Shown here one piece after another: positions 29,403-38,639 of a stretch of DNA of 64,000 nucleotides; the first letter of the stretch is position 1; each line of letters starts with the position of its first letter. The DNA lies in assembly GCF_014217875.1 (NCBI RefSeq), contig NZ_CP059060.1, positions 2,046,001 to 2,110,000 of the forward strand, read 5' to 3'. Source of the stretch: Synechococcus sp. LTW-R (GTDB lineage: Bacteria; Cyanobacteriota; Cyanobacteriia; PCC-6307; Cyanobiaceae). The notes below the pieces were generated by a model. It did no database searches, was not told the DNA's origin, and saw only the letters and a program-made list of their open reading frames with translations. The position numbers and the translations under genes were made by a program.

Positions 29403-30261
29403 ACCAGCGGGCCAGCGACGAGACATCCAGCTCGCCGCAGCCCTGATCGATCAGGTCGTCCTCGATGGCGGCCACCTGTTCGCAGACCGGAAGCGCTAAC
29501 TGGGCCTCGGCCGCGGCGTTGAGGGCGATGGCGAGGTCCTTGCGGTGCAAGGCCAACTTGAACCCCAACGGATAGGAGTCGTTGATCATCTGTTGGCTCC
29601 TGTTCTCCAGGGCCCAGGAGCCAGCGGCGCCACCCTTCAGGGCTTCCACCAGGGGTTCAGGGGGCAGACCAAGGCGATCGGCGAGGGCCAAGGCTTCAGC
29701 GACGGCGGCATAGCTCCCGGCCACCAGCACCTGATTGACGGCTTTGGCCTGTTGCCCCGCGCCAACGGGACCGAAGTGGTGCAGGCTGCCGCCGATCACC
29801 TCCAGGACGGGCCGGGCCCGTGTGAGGGAGGCATGGTCAGCCCCGATTAAGACCCGCAGGGTTCCCGCCTGGGCCCCTTCAGTTCCACCGGTGACGGGGG
29901 CATCGACGTAGCTCACCCCTTGGCTCGCCAGCTCTTGGGCGAGCCGTTGGCTGGTGCTCGGGCTGATGGTGGAACAGTCGATCACCAAGGCCCCCGGCCG
30001 CAGGCCGGCTCGGGCGAGCGCCACCACCTCATCGACCGCTTGGTCATCACTCAGGCAGAGCAGCAGCAGCGGCGAGGCTGAGGCCGCCTCCGCCACGCTC
30101 GCTGCCCGATGGGCCCCGGCTTCGGCCAGGGCTGCCGCGGGCTCGGGACTGCGGTTGAAGACGGTGACTCTCCAGCCGGCCTGCAGCAGGTTGCGGGCCA
30201 TGGGGGCCCCGAGCGCCCCCAGGCCAATGCAGCTCACGGCGCCTGCCTGATCACTGGCCAT
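29392..30261 (-). CDS. NAD-binding beta-hydroxyacid dehydrogenase (3-hydroxyisobutyrate dehydrogenase family)
   Basis: 289 residues from ATG 30261. N-terminal Rossmann motif CIGLGALGAPMARNLLQAGW, FNRSPEPA, the substrate loop DAPVTGGTEGAQAGTLRVLIG and the catalytic Lys in GQQAKAVNQVLVAG, followed by a helical C-terminal domain. Reduces or oxidises small 2- or 3-hydroxyacids or semialdehydes (such as tartronate or succinic semialdehyde); the substrate cannot be read from sequence. Overlaps the EF-hand gene upstream by 11 nt. Confidence 0.88.
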   Translation of the reverse strand: MASDQAGAVSCIGLGALGAPMARNLLQAGWRVTVFNRSPEPAAALAEAGAHRAASVAEAASASPLLLLCLSDDQAVDEVVALARAGLRPGALVIDCSTISPSTSQRLAQELASQGVSYVDAPVTGGTEGAQAGTLRVLIGADHASLTRARPVLEVIGGSLHHFGPVGAGQQAKAVNQVLVAGSYAAVAEALALADRLGLPPEPLVEALKGGAAGSWALENRSQQMINDSYPLGFKLALHRKDLAIALNAAAEAQLALPVCEQVAAIEDDLIDQGCGELDVSSLARWFKG

Positions 30262-30709
30262 GGGCGGGTTTCGAGAGGGTGTTGAGTTCTTGGCGATCCA
30301 GGCTGCCATCGCCATTGCGGTCGATGACGTCGAAGTGTTTGCGCAGCCAGGGGTAGCCCTGGGCTTCCTGACGATCGATTCGGCCATCGCCGTTTTGATC
30401 GGCCTTGCGCAAGACCCGCTCGGCGCGCGGCGGCGGTTGCTGGCGGCTGGGTTTGAGATCGGCGGGGGCGAGGTAGCCCCGCCGATGCTGGTCGAGGCGC
30501 TCGAAGTGGCGCTCGAGGTAGGGCTGCCCTTGGACCTCTTGGCGATCGAGCCGTCGGTTGCCGTCTCGGTCCAGTTGTTCGAAGAGCTGCTGCAGGCGCC
30601 GTTCGTAGGCCTTGATTTCCTGCGGCGTCTGGGCCTGCACGGCCAGGGGGCAGGCCATCAGCAGGCCGGCGCCAGCGGCAAGCAGGAAACGGGAGCGGTG
30701 GCGCCTCAT
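30251..30709 (-). CDS. Secreted EF-hand calcium-binding protein
   Basis: 152 residues with signal peptide (FLLAAGAGLLMACPLAVQAQ). Four EF-hand-like loops: DRDGNRRLDRQE, DQHRRGYLAPADL (degenerate, lacks several ligands), DQNGDGRIDRQE and DRNGDGSLDRQE. The first, third and fourth should bind Ca2+. Each loop is preceded by a similar helix (YLERHFERLD, WLRKHFDVID), suggesting internal duplication. Probably a periplasmic calcium buffer or sensor; partner unknown. Confidence 0.9.
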   Translation of the reverse strand: MRRHRSRFLLAAGAGLLMACPLAVQAQTPQEIKAYERRLQQLFEQLDRDGNRRLDRQEVQGQPYLERHFERLDQHRRGYLAPADLKPSRQQPPPRAERVLRKADQNGDGRIDRQEAQGYPWLRKHFDVIDRNGDGSLDRQELNTLSKPAHGQ

Positions 30710-30840
30710 GGCATCAGGCTATGGAGTCCCCCCTGCGGCGATCGGCCTGGTGGATCGGCAAGGTGTGACCAGATCTGTCTAGCGCGATTTCCGTGGCTCG
30801 ATCTCCATACAGTCGGGAATGACGTTGCGCCTGCAGACCC

Positions 30841-31581
30841 ATGGCCGTGCCTGCACGGAGCACTCCCCAACGCATCTGGGTCGTGGATGACGATCCCGAG
30901 CAGCGGCGTTTGGTCGGCACCTACCTGACCGACCAGGGCTACGACGTGCGCTGCCTGAGCAGCGGCGAACAACTGATGGCTCGGCTCGAGAGCCAACGGC
31001 CCGATTTGGTTGTCCTCGACGTGATGCTCCCCGGGGAGGACGGATTGACGCTGTTGCGCCGGCTGCGGGACGGCGGCGATGACCTGCCGGTGGTGATGCT
31101 GACGGCCAAAGGCGATGGCATTGATCGGATCATTGGCCTGGAGCAGGGAGCCGATGACTACCTCGGTAAACCCTTCCTGCCGCGGGAGCTGACGGCGCGG
31201 ATTGAGGCGGTCCTGCGGCGCCGGGTGGCGCTGCCCGCCGGAACGCCCCTGGCGGAGGGCCAGCTAGTGGAGTTCGGCGAGAACCGGCTGGATCTGGCCA
31301 ACCGCCGCCTGGAGCGCAATGCCCAACCGGTCGTGATCACCAGCGGTGAGTTCAGCCTGTTGGCGGCCTTTGTGCAGCACCCCCATCGCCCCCTTTCCCG
31401 CGAACGCCTGATCGAGCTCGCCCGCGGACCGGAATCGGAGACCGACAGCCGCAGCATGGATGTGCAGATCTCGCGGGTCCGCAAGTTGGTGGAGCCCGAT
31501 CCCACCCGGCCCCGCTACCTGCAGACGGTCTGGGGGTACGGCTACGTCTTTGTGCCCGATGGCCAAGCACGCACCCGTTAA
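30841..31581 (+). CDS. OmpR-family response regulator
   Basis: 246 residues. Receiver domain (about 10-125) with VVDDD, phospho-acceptor Asp60 in VVLDVMLPGEDG, Thr in MLTAK and Lys110 in GADDYLGKPF. Winged-helix DNA-binding domain (about 140-240) with ITSGEFSLLAAFV, SRERLIELARG and QTVWGYGYVFVPD. Co-transcribed with the kinase that follows (23-nt overlap). Target genes unknown; a resemblance to OmpR rather than PhoB is seen in the linker and DNA-binding part. Confidence 0.93.
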   Translation: MAVPARSTPQRIWVVDDDPEQRRLVGTYLTDQGYDVRCLSSGEQLMARLESQRPDLVVLDVMLPGEDGLTLLRRLRDGGDDLPVVMLTAKGDGIDRIIGLEQGADDYLGKPFLPRELTARIEAVLRRRVALPAGTPLAEGQLVEFGENRLDLANRRLERNAQPVVITSGEFSLLAAFVQHPHRPLSRERLIELARGPESETDSRSMDVQISRVRKLVEPDPTRPRYLQTVWGYGYVFVPDGQARTR

Positions 31582-32806
31582 GTACGTCCTGGCGGGGGCG
31601 GGCATTTCCGCCCTGGGGCTGGTCGTGTTGCAGTCCCTGCTGGCCCAGCGCCTGGAGCGCGCGCAGATTGCCCAGATGGGGCCGGAGGTGGCCTTCAACC
31701 TGCGGCTCGGGGAATTGGCACTGGATCGCCTGCCCCCCCAGGCGCTGGCCCGGCTGAGTGGGTTGCCCTTGCGGGTGGGCCCCTTCCCTCCCGTGAGCCG
31801 CGATGGACGCCTGCAACGCCAGGCGTTGCTGCTGCAGCAGGAGTTGTGCCAGCGGGTGCGGCCCTGTCCGCCGGTTCTTCCGGCCGCCAGCGAGACACCG
31901 GGGCTCTGGGTTGAGTTGCTGTCGCCCCTCGAGCCGATCTGGCTGTTCACTCCCGTGGGCCCCGCCCAGCGTTGGCCACCCGATCCCCTCCTGCTGGGGC
32001 TTTCGCTGTTGACCGGAAGCATCTCCGCCTCCTTCCTGTTCCTCTGGCGTGAGGTGCAAACGCCCCTGCAGCAGCTGGAGCAGGCGCTGGGGTCGGTGGG
32101 GCGATCGGGTTTGCAACCAGCCCTGCCCGAGCGCGGCGCGCGGGTCGTTCGCTCCTTGACGGGGCGTTTCAACGCCATGGTCGAGCGCCTGGCCAGCAAT
32201 GACCGGGAGCGGGCAACGATGCTGGCGGGCATCGCCCACGACCTCAAGAGTCCCTTGACCCGTCTGCGCTTGCGCCTGGCGGATCAGCAGGCGGCGGAAG
32301 CGGACCTGGATGCGCTGGAGCGCATCACCAGTCAGTTCCTCTTGTTTGCGGGAGGGGGCGATGCGGAACCGGCGGTGCAGTTGCCCCTGGATCAGTGGTT
32401 GGCGGAGTTGACCGCTCCCCTGGAGGCGGAGCAGGTGCAGCTCGATCTCACTCCCTTGGAGGCGAGCGTGCAGCCGGTGGCCTTGGGCCGAGCGGTGGGC
32501 AACTTGATCGAGAACGCCCTCAGTCACGGTCAGGCTCCGCTGCGGTTGGTGTTGCGTCCTGCGGAGGCGGATGGCTTCCGCATCGAGGTCTGGGATCAAG
32601 GTCCGGGAATTCCGGCGGATCAGTGGCCTCAGGCCCTGATGCCCTTCCAACGCTTGGACCGGGCGCGGGGTGGCAGCGGCCACTGCGGTTTGGGTCTGGC
32701 GATTGCTGCCCGGGTCGCGGCGAGCCATGGCGGCGGCCTGAGCCGGGTGCAGAGCGAGCAGGGATTTGCGGTGGTGCTGACGGCCCACTCCCTCGCGGCG
32801 GCCTAG
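31559..32806 (+). CDS. EnvZ-type sensor histidine kinase
   Basis: 415 residues from ATG 31559, overlapping the regulator by 23 nt. N-terminal membrane helix (YVLAGAGISALGLVVLQSLL), periplasmic sensor part, second helix (LLLGLSLLTGSISASFLFLW), HAMP domain, then H-box MLAGIAHDLKSPLTRLRLRL with the phosphorylated His near 227, N-box NLIENALSHG, G1 DQGPGIP and G2 GHCGLGLAIA. The short sensor and the GIAHDLKSPLTR box match the EnvZ/OmpR pair type. Signal unknown. Confidence 0.93.
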   Translation: MAKHAPVKYVLAGAGISALGLVVLQSLLAQRLERAQIAQMGPEVAFNLRLGELALDRLPPQALARLSGLPLRVGPFPPVSRDGRLQRQALLLQQELCQRVRPCPPVLPAASETPGLWVELLSPLEPIWLFTPVGPAQRWPPDPLLLGLSLLTGSISASFLFLWREVQTPLQQLEQALGSVGRSGLQPALPERGARVVRSLTGRFNAMVERLASNDRERATMLAGIAHDLKSPLTRLRLRLADQQAAEADLDALERITSQFLLFAGGGDAEPAVQLPLDQWLAELTAPLEAEQVQLDLTPLEASVQPVALGRAVGNLIENALSHGQAPLRLVLRPAEADGFRIEVWDQGPGIPADQWPQALMPFQRLDRARGGSGHCGLGLAIAARVAASHGGGLSRVQSEQGFAVVLTAHSLAAA

Positions 32807-32898
32807 CTCAGTTGGATTTGGTCACAGCTGGCGGCGGTTTGGGTCACAGCTGCGTTGTTGATCCCGCGCAGCCTGTGGGGGCACGTTGATGCACCGCT

Positions 32899-33321
32899 AT
32901 GTCGTCTTCTGTTTCCTCTGCTGTGCGCCCCTTCCAGCCGCTGTCACGCGCGCTGCAGTTGGGCCTGGTGCTTTGCCTGAGCACCAGCGTCCCCGCCTGG
33001 GCGGGATCACGGCCATCCATGGGGGAGGGGAGGTCCGCCTTCGCTGAGCTGGAAGCGGAGGCCCTCTCCAAGCTCAGCCGTGAGCAGCGCCATCGTTATT
33101 TCGATGACCTGCGGGCGCTGCAGCGCCGCCGCTTTGATCAACGCCAGGCGGATCTCTCCCGTTTGGAGGGCTGCCTGAATCGAACGGCCAAGGCGAAGGC
33201 GTCGAGTTGCTTTGAGCGGCAGCACCGCCATGACCGTGCCCGCTGGAGGAAGGAACTCCAGGCGTTACGCCAGCGCTACAAGTTGCCGGTTCCCCCGAGC
33301 CATCACCAGCGCCCCTCCTGA
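32899..33321 (+). CDS. Small exported basic protein, function unknown
   Basis: 140 residues. A Sec-type signal (ALQLGLVLCLSTSVPAWAG) follows an unusually long N-terminal section. The mature part is very rich in Arg, Gln and Leu (EQRHRYFDDLRALQRRRFDQRQADLSRL), almost certainly all-helical and possibly coiled-coil, with two cysteines about 20 residues apart (EGCLN, SSCFE). Lies between the two-component genes and pgk, with its 3' end next to the pgk terminator. No family recognised. Confidence 0.6.
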   Translation: MSSSVSSAVRPFQPLSRALQLGLVLCLSTSVPAWAGSRPSMGEGRSAFAELEAEALSKLSREQRHRYFDDLRALQRRRFDQRQADLSRLEGCLNRTAKAKASSCFERQHRHDRARWRKELQALRQRYKLPVPPSHHQRPS

Positions 33322-33326
33322 GGGAC

Positions 33327-33351
33327 AAAAAAAGGGGCCCCTTGGGGCCCC
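33327..33351 (-). terminator. Terminator of pgk
   Basis: Perfect GGGGCCCC-TT-GGGGCCCC hairpin with seven A residues on its left, i.e. a U-tract for the leftward pgk transcript. Confidence 0.9.
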
Positions 33352-33374
33352 TGTCGCTGAATCGTCAGTGGAGA

Positions 33375-34580
33375 TCAGGCTTCGTCGAGGGCAGCCACGC
33401 CGGGGAGGACCTTGCCTTCGAGCAGCTCCAGGCTGGCGCCACCACCGGTGGAGATGTGGGACATCTTGTCGGCCAGGCCGGCCTTCTCAACGGCGGCCAC
33501 GGAGTCACCACCGCCGATGATCGTGCAGCAGCCCTTGCCGCTCAGGTCGGCCAGGGTGGTGGCAATGGCGTTGGTGCCAGCGGCGAAGGCGTCGAACTCG
33601 AACACGCCCATGGGGCCGTTCCAGATGACGGTCTTGCAGTCAGCCAGGGCGTCCTGGAACACCTTCACGGAGTCGGGGCCGATGTCCAGACCCATCCAGC
33701 CGTCGGGGATGGCATCCACCTTGGCGATCTGGCTGTTGGCGTCGGGGGCGAAGTTGTCGGCCAGCACCACATCGGTGGGCAGCAGGAACTGAACGCCCTT
33801 GGCAGCGGCCTTGGCTTCCAGCTCCTTGGCCAGCTCGAGCTTGTCCTCTTCCACCAGGCTCTTGCCGACGGAGAGGCCGCGGGCTTTGTAGAAGGTGAAG
33901 ATCATTCCGCCGCCGACAAGGATCTTGTCGCACTTGTCGAGCAGGGCCTCGAGCACGCCGATCTTGGAGCTCACCTTGGAGCCGCCGACGATGGCGGCCA
34001 GGGGACGCTTGGGCTCGTCGATGGCGCCTTGGAGGTACTGGAGCTCCTTCTCCATCAGGTAGCCGGCCACGCTGGGGCTCAAGTACTGGGTCACGCCCTC
34101 AGTGGAGGCGTGGGCACGGTGGGCGGCGCCGAAGGCGTCGTTCACGTACACGTCAGCCAGGCTGGCCAGCTTCTTGGCGAAGTCGCCTTCGTTCTTCTCT
34201 TCTTCAGCGAAGAAGCGGACGTTCTCGAGCAGCACGACGTCGCCGTCGGCCATGGCGGCCACCTTGGCTTCAGCGTCGGCACCGATGCAGCTGTCGGTTT
34301 TCACCACGCCCTTGCCCAGCAGTTCGCCCAGGCGTGCAGCGACGGGGGTGAGGCGCATGGACTCGTTCACCTGACCCTTGGGACGGCCGAAGTGGGCCGA
34401 GAGGATCACCTTGGCGCCCTTGCCGACCAGATCATTGATGGTGGGGAGGGCAGCGCGGATGCGGGTGTCATCGGTGATGGCGCCGGCATCGTTCAGGGGC
34501 ACGTTGAAGTCGACCCGAACCAGCACGCGCTTGCTGCGCAGCTCGTCAGCGGAAATGCTGGCCAGGGAGCGCTTCGCCAT
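33375..34580 (-). CDS. pgk: Phosphoglycerate kinase
   Basis: 401 residues, normal length. Uses ATP to phosphorylate 3-phosphoglycerate, a key step of the Calvin cycle and glycolysis. Seen: [65 protein letters not shown], and near the C terminus [13 protein letters not shown] with [14 protein letters not shown]. Intact. Confidence 0.98.
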   Translation of the reverse strand: MAKRSLASISADELRSKRVLVRVDFNVPLNDAGAITDDTRIRAALPTINDLVGKGAKVILSAHFGRPKGQVNESMRLTPVAARLGELLGKGVVKTDSCIGADAEAKVAAMADGDVVLLENVRFFAEEEKNEGDFAKKLASLADVYVNDAFGAAHRAHASTEGVTQYLSPSVAGYLMEKELQYLQGAIDEPKRPLAAIVGGSKVSSKIGVLEALLDKCDKILVGGGMIFTFYKARGLSVGKSLVEEDKLELAKELEAKAAAKGVQFLLPTDVVLADNFAPDANSQIAKVDAIPDGWMGLDIGPDSVKVFQDALADCKTVIWNGPMGVFEFDAFAAGTNAIATTLADLSGKGCCTIIGGGDSVAAVEKAGLADKMSHISTGGGASLELLEGKVLPGVAALDEA

Positions 34581-34714
34581 GGGTGAGACAAGGAGTAGAG
34601 GTCGGGCGAATTTAGCGGGCCAGTCAAGGGTTTCCTTGTTTGGCAGGCCTCTCGGCTGATTGCTGGCTCTCTGGGCTGTGGGCGCTAGACAGAGGGAGCA
34701 CCGGCCAATCGGCC

Positions 34715-35092
34715 ATGTTCGAGATCGTTCTCTTCCCCATCGACCGCAGCCGGCAGGCCGCTGAAACCGCCTCCTTCGCCTTGAAGTTGGCCCAGCAGCA
34801 CGACAGCCGTTTGGTGGTGCTTTCGGTGGTGGAGCCCGGTCAGGACGATCCCGCCGCCGTCGCGGCCTTGTTGGAGCAGGCCCGCGGTCGCTTTCAGGAG
34901 CAGGGGGTGAGCTGCGAGGTGCTGGAGCGTGAGGGCAAGCCGGCCTTCGTGATCTGTGATGTGGCCGATGAGATCAATGCCGACGTGATCGTGATGGGGA
35001 CCCGGGGGCTGAGCCTCGAAGCGGAGGACGCCCCGAGTACGGCCTCCCGTGTGATTCAGTTGGCCCCTTGCCCCGTGATGGTGGTGCCGTGA
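34715..35092 (+). CDS. Universal stress protein (UspA family)
   Basis: 125 residues from ATG 34715 ([19 protein letters not shown]); an extension to a TTG at 34640 is rejected. Single Usp domain with the conserved first strand/D, VVLSVVEP, and the ATP-loop-like [10 protein letters not shown]...[17 protein letters not shown], in which the usual G-x2-G-x9-G(S/T) is partly degenerate (no clear GS pair). Nucleotide binding is therefore uncertain. Stop overlaps the start of ylqF by four bases. Confidence 0.88.
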   Translation: MFEIVLFPIDRSRQAAETASFALKLAQQHDSRLVVLSVVEPGQDDPAAVAALLEQARGRFQEQGVSCEVLEREGKPAFVICDVADEINADVIVMGTRGLSLEAEDAPSTASRVIQLAPCPVMVVP

Positions 35093-35988
35093 GTGAGCTG
35101 CTGAGTAGCGCAGCACCGTCGATCCAGTGGTACCCAGGCCACATCGCGAAGGCGGAGCGTTCGCTCACCGACAACCTGGCCAAGGTGGATTTGGTGATTG
35201 AGGTGCGCGATGCCCGCATCCCCACCGCCACCGGCCATCCCCGGCTTCAGCGTTGGATCCAAGGCAAGCAGCACCTGTTGGTCTTGAACCGCCGGGACAT
35301 GATCCCGACCCAGGCGCGGGAAGCCTGGGATGCCTGGTTTCGCAGCCAGGGTCAAACCCCCTGGTGGAGTGATGCCAAGGCCGGCACCGGCGTGAAGCAA
35401 CTGCAGCAGGCCGCCATTCGGGCGGGGGATTCCCTGAACGAGCGGCGCCGCAACCGGGGCATGCGTCCCCGGCCGGTCCGGGCCTTGATGCTCGGCTTTC
35501 CCAACGTGGGCAAGTCCGCCCTGATCAACCGTTTGGTCCGCCAGAAGGTCGTGGACAGCGCCCGCCGTGCGGGCGTGACCCGCAGCCTGCGCTGGGTCCG
35601 CCTCGGCCAAGACCTCGACCTGCTGGATGCCCCTGGGGTGCTCCCCCCGCGGCTCGATGACCAGCTCGCTGCCCTGCGGCTCGCGCTGTGCGACGACATC
35701 GGCCAGGCGGCCTACGACGGCGAGGCGGCGGCTATGGCCTTTGTGCACATGCTCTCCGCCCTGGAAGCTAAGGAGCAATCCGGCGTTAAGCCGGGTCTGC
35801 TGGAGGGGCGCTACGGGATTCCCGTCGACCCGTTGCCGGGGGAGGGCGCGCCTCAGCCGGATGTTCACGCTTGGTTGACGGGGGCGGCGGAGCGGCACAC
35901 CAGTGGCGACACCGCTCGGATGGCCCAACGGTTCCTCGATGACTTCCGGCGGGGCATGCTCGGACCGATTGCCTTGGAGTTGCCGTGA
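35089..35988 (+). CDS. ylqF: Ribosome biogenesis GTPase YlqF/RbgA
   Basis: 299 residues from GTG 35089 ([23 protein letters not shown]), overlapping the previous stop. Circularly permuted GTPase: the G4-like LNRRDM comes first (about 68), then G1 GFPNVGKSALINRL (about 143) and G3 DAPGVLPP. WYPGHMAKA-type N terminus is diagnostic of the family, which assists late 50S assembly. Stop overlaps the rluD start, so stress protein, GTPase and pseudouridine synthase probably share one mRNA. Confidence 0.94.
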   Translation: MSELLSSAAPSIQWYPGHIAKAERSLTDNLAKVDLVIEVRDARIPTATGHPRLQRWIQGKQHLLVLNRRDMIPTQAREAWDAWFRSQGQTPWWSDAKAGTGVKQLQQAAIRAGDSLNERRRNRGMRPRPVRALMLGFPNVGKSALINRLVRQKVVDSARRAGVTRSLRWVRLGQDLDLLDAPGVLPPRLDDQLAALRLALCDDIGQAAYDGEAAAMAFVHMLSALEAKEQSGVKPGLLEGRYGIPVDPLPGEGAPQPDVHAWLTGAAERHTSGDTARMAQRFLDDFRRGMLGPIALELP

Positions 35989-36962
35989 GTGCGTTTGGGG
36001 AAGGTGAAGGGGAGCTGCTGACGCTCACTTACCCCAAGCCCCTGCCGATGCGCCTGGATCGTTGGCTGGTGGCCCAGCGCCCGGAGCAGAGCCGGGCCCG
36101 GATTCAGAAGTTCATCGACGCCGGCTATGTCCGCGTCAACGGGGTGACGGGACGGGCCAAAACCCCCCTGCGTCAGAACGACACGGTGGAGCTCTGGATG
36201 CCGCCGCCGGAGCCGCTTCCCTACCTGATTCCCCAGGACATTCCCTTGGATGTCCTCTATGAGGACGGGGACCTGATCGTGCTGAACAAGCCCGCCGGCC
36301 TCACGGTGCATCCGGCCCCTGGTAACAAGGACGGCACGCTGGTCAACGGTCTCCTGCACCACTGCCCCGATCTGCCCGGCATCGGCGGTGAGATGCGTCC
36401 GGGGATCGTGCATCGCCTCGACAAGGACACCACCGGCTGCATCGTCGTGGCCAAAAGCCAGGAGGCGTTGGTGAAGCTGCAGGTGCAGATCCAGAAGCGC
36501 ATTGCCTCCCGGGAATATCTGGCGGTGGTCCATGGCGCACCAGCCGGAGACAACGGAACGATCGTGGGGGCCATCGGCCGCCATCCCGCCGACCGCAAGA
36601 AGTACGCGGTGGTGCACGACGGCTCAGGGCGCCATGCCTGCACCCACTGGACCCTGCTGGAGCGCTTGGGTGACTACGCCTTGATGCGCTTCAAGCTCGA
36701 CACTGGTCGCACCCACCAGATCCGCGTCCACTGCGCCCACATCGGCCACCCGATCGTTGGTGATCCCGTCTACTCACGCTGCCGCAAGTTGCCCATGGCC
36801 CTGCCGGGTCAGGCGCTGCATGCCTTCCAGCTCGGTCTGGATCACCCGATCCGCAAGGACCGGATGCTGTTTGAGGCGCCCCTGCCGGAGGTGATGGAGA
36901 AACTGCTCAAGCTCCTGCGGCGGCGGGCAGGCGTGGACACGCCTCCACCAGCGTCCGAGTGA
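35985..36962 (+). CDS. rluD: RluD-type 23S rRNA pseudouridine synthase
   Basis: 325 residues, GTG start overlapping the upstream stop. N-terminal S4 domain (MRLDRWLVAQRPEQSRARIQ, GYVRVNG), then the catalytic domain with LNKPAGLTVHPAP, the active-site HRLDKDTTG (catalytic Asp), REYLAVVHG, and RTHQIRVHCAHIGHPIVGDPVY. Family isomerises uridines of helix 69. Its 3' end overlaps the convergent ABC gene by 56 nt. Confidence 0.94.
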   Translation: MSAFGEGEGELLTLTYPKPLPMRLDRWLVAQRPEQSRARIQKFIDAGYVRVNGVTGRAKTPLRQNDTVELWMPPPEPLPYLIPQDIPLDVLYEDGDLIVLNKPAGLTVHPAPGNKDGTLVNGLLHHCPDLPGIGGEMRPGIVHRLDKDTTGCIVVAKSQEALVKLQVQIQKRIASREYLAVVHGAPAGDNGTIVGAIGRHPADRKKYAVVHDGSGRHACTHWTLLERLGDYALMRFKLDTGRTHQIRVHCAHIGHPIVGDPVYSRCRKLPMALPGQALHAFQLGLDHPIRKDRMLFEAPLPEVMEKLLKLLRRRAGVDTPPPASE

Positions 36963-38529
36963 TCGCGGCCTGAGGCTGGCTGAGCAGCTGATCGCCCGGG
37001 CCCTCTTCGACGATCTGGCCGCCATCGAGCACCACGACCCGCTGACAGAAGCCGCTGGCCACGGAGAGGTCGTGGGTGACAAAGATCAGCCCCAAGCCGA
37101 GCCGGTCCTGGAGGGAGCGCAGCAGTTGCAGCACTTCCGCTTGCACCTCGGCATCGAGCATGCTCACGCTCTCGTCGCAGAGCAGCACCTGCGGTTCGAG
37201 CACGAGGGCCCGCGCGATCGCGACCCGTTGCTGCTGACCGCCGGAGAGTTGGCGGGGCAGCCGAGCTTCGAAGGCTTCCGGCGGCTGCAGCCCGACCGCC
37301 TCGAGCCACTGGCGGGCTTGCTCCCGGGCGGCACTCGGGCTGGCGAGCCCATGGATCAAGAGCGGATCGGCAATCGCTTCCCCAACGGTCATCGCGGGGT
37401 TTAAGCAGGCCAGGGGGTCCTGGAACACCATCTGAATGCGGCGCCGGGCTTGGCGCAGGGCTTCGCCCCGCAGGCGCATCAGATCGACCCCCTTGAGCTT
37501 CACGCTGCCGCCCCGCACCGGAGTCAGGCCCATCAGGGCGCGGCAGAGGGTGCTTTTGCCGCAACCGGAGGCCCCCACCACGCCGATTGTTTCCCCATGG
37601 CGCAGCTGCAGGCTGACCCCATCGACGGCCCGGTACCAACGGGCCTGCCATGGCAACCCCGGCAGGGGATGCCAGCAGCGCAGTTCCTCCAGCTCCAGTA
37701 GAGGGGCGGCATTGGAGGGGGCGGGTGTCAGGCCCCCCTCCCGGGCTCGCGCAGCGCCCACCAAGCGCTGGGCCAGGGGGGATTGGGGGCGGGTGAGCAG
37801 CGTGGTCGCCGCTGCCTGCTCCACCAGGCGGCCCTGGTCGAGGACGGCGATGTGATCGCACCAGCGCCCGGCCATCGCTAGGTCATGGCTGATCAGCAAG
37901 AGGGCACTGCCGGCTTCTTGGCAGAGATCGCAGAGCTCCTGCATGACTTGCCCGGCCACGGCCACATCGAGGCTGGTGGTGGGTTCATCGGCAATCACCA
38001 GGGCCGGACGCAGGGCCATGGCCAGGGCAATGGCGAGCCGCTGCCGCATCCCGCCGCTGAATTCATGGGGGTAGCTGCCGTAGCGCTCGTCTGAAATCCC
38101 GACCCGCTGCAGCAGGGATTGGGCCCTTTCCCGGATTTGGGCCTGCTGCCAGGCCGGACGGTGCTCGCTGAGGGTGTCGGCAAGGTGTTCGCCGATGGTC
38201 ATCAGCGGGTTGAGCCGGGTCATCGGGTCCTGAAAGACCAGGCCCACCGCCTCGCCCCGCAGCCGCCGCAGCTCCGAGCGCCGCAGGCCCCTCGGATCAC
38301 GTCCGTTCAGCCGCAGGCTCCCTTGGCAGCGACTGCCTTGGGGCAGCAGTTGCAACACGGCTCGCGCGACGGTGCTTTTGCCGCAACCGCTGGGCCCCAC
38401 CAGGGCCAGCCGCTCGCCGGCGTGCAGCCGCAGGTTGAGGCCATCCAGGGTGTTGCTCGTGCTCCCCGGGTAGCGGACACGCAGGCCTTGCAGCTCCAGG
38501 ACCGCAGCGGGATGGGCTGGGGCGGCCAT
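36907..38529 (-). CDS. Peptide/nickel-type ABC transporter, fused double ATPase
   Basis: 540 residues from ATG 38529; a longer frame to 38724 would overlap the relA start. Two complete nucleotide-binding domains in one chain: first with GPSGCGKST, SGGMRQRLAIA and LVIADEPTTSLD; second with GASGCGKST, LSGGQQQRVAIA and VLLCDESVSMLD. The layout corresponds to DppD fused to DppF (oligo/dipeptide or nickel importers; YejF-like). No permease or binding-protein gene is adjacent, so substrate and partners are elsewhere. Both ATP sites look competent. Confidence 0.92.
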   Translation of the reverse strand: MAAPAHPAAVLELQGLRVRYPGSTSNTLDGLNLRLHAGERLALVGPSGCGKSTVARAVLQLLPQGSRCQGSLRLNGRDPRGLRRSELRRLRGEAVGLVFQDPMTRLNPLMTIGEHLADTLSEHRPAWQQAQIRERAQSLLQRVGISDERYGSYPHEFSGGMRQRLAIALAMALRPALVIADEPTTSLDVAVAGQVMQELCDLCQEAGSALLLISHDLAMAGRWCDHIAVLDQGRLVEQAAATTLLTRPQSPLAQRLVGAARAREGGLTPAPSNAAPLLELEELRCWHPLPGLPWQARWYRAVDGVSLQLRHGETIGVVGASGCGKSTLCRALMGLTPVRGGSVKLKGVDLMRLRGEALRQARRRIQMVFQDPLACLNPAMTVGEAIADPLLIHGLASPSAAREQARQWLEAVGLQPPEAFEARLPRQLSGGQQQRVAIARALVLEPQVLLCDESVSMLDAEVQAEVLQLLRSLQDRLGLGLIFVTHDLSVASGFCQRVVVLDGGQIVEEGPGDQLLSQPQAAITRTLVEACPRLPAAAGA

Positions 38530-38639
38530 GGCCAGGGCGCTGCACTCACCCCAGGCTGGCAGGTGTGGCAAGGGCAAACCCTCACCTGTGGTCGGTTTGT
38601 GAGGGCCCCTGCATACGATGGGGCAAATCGCAGGGCGCA

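Noticed and set aside
33342-34586. 414-codon frame antisense to pgk
   Set aside because: Shadow of pgk; the translation is Gly/His/Val-rich noise.
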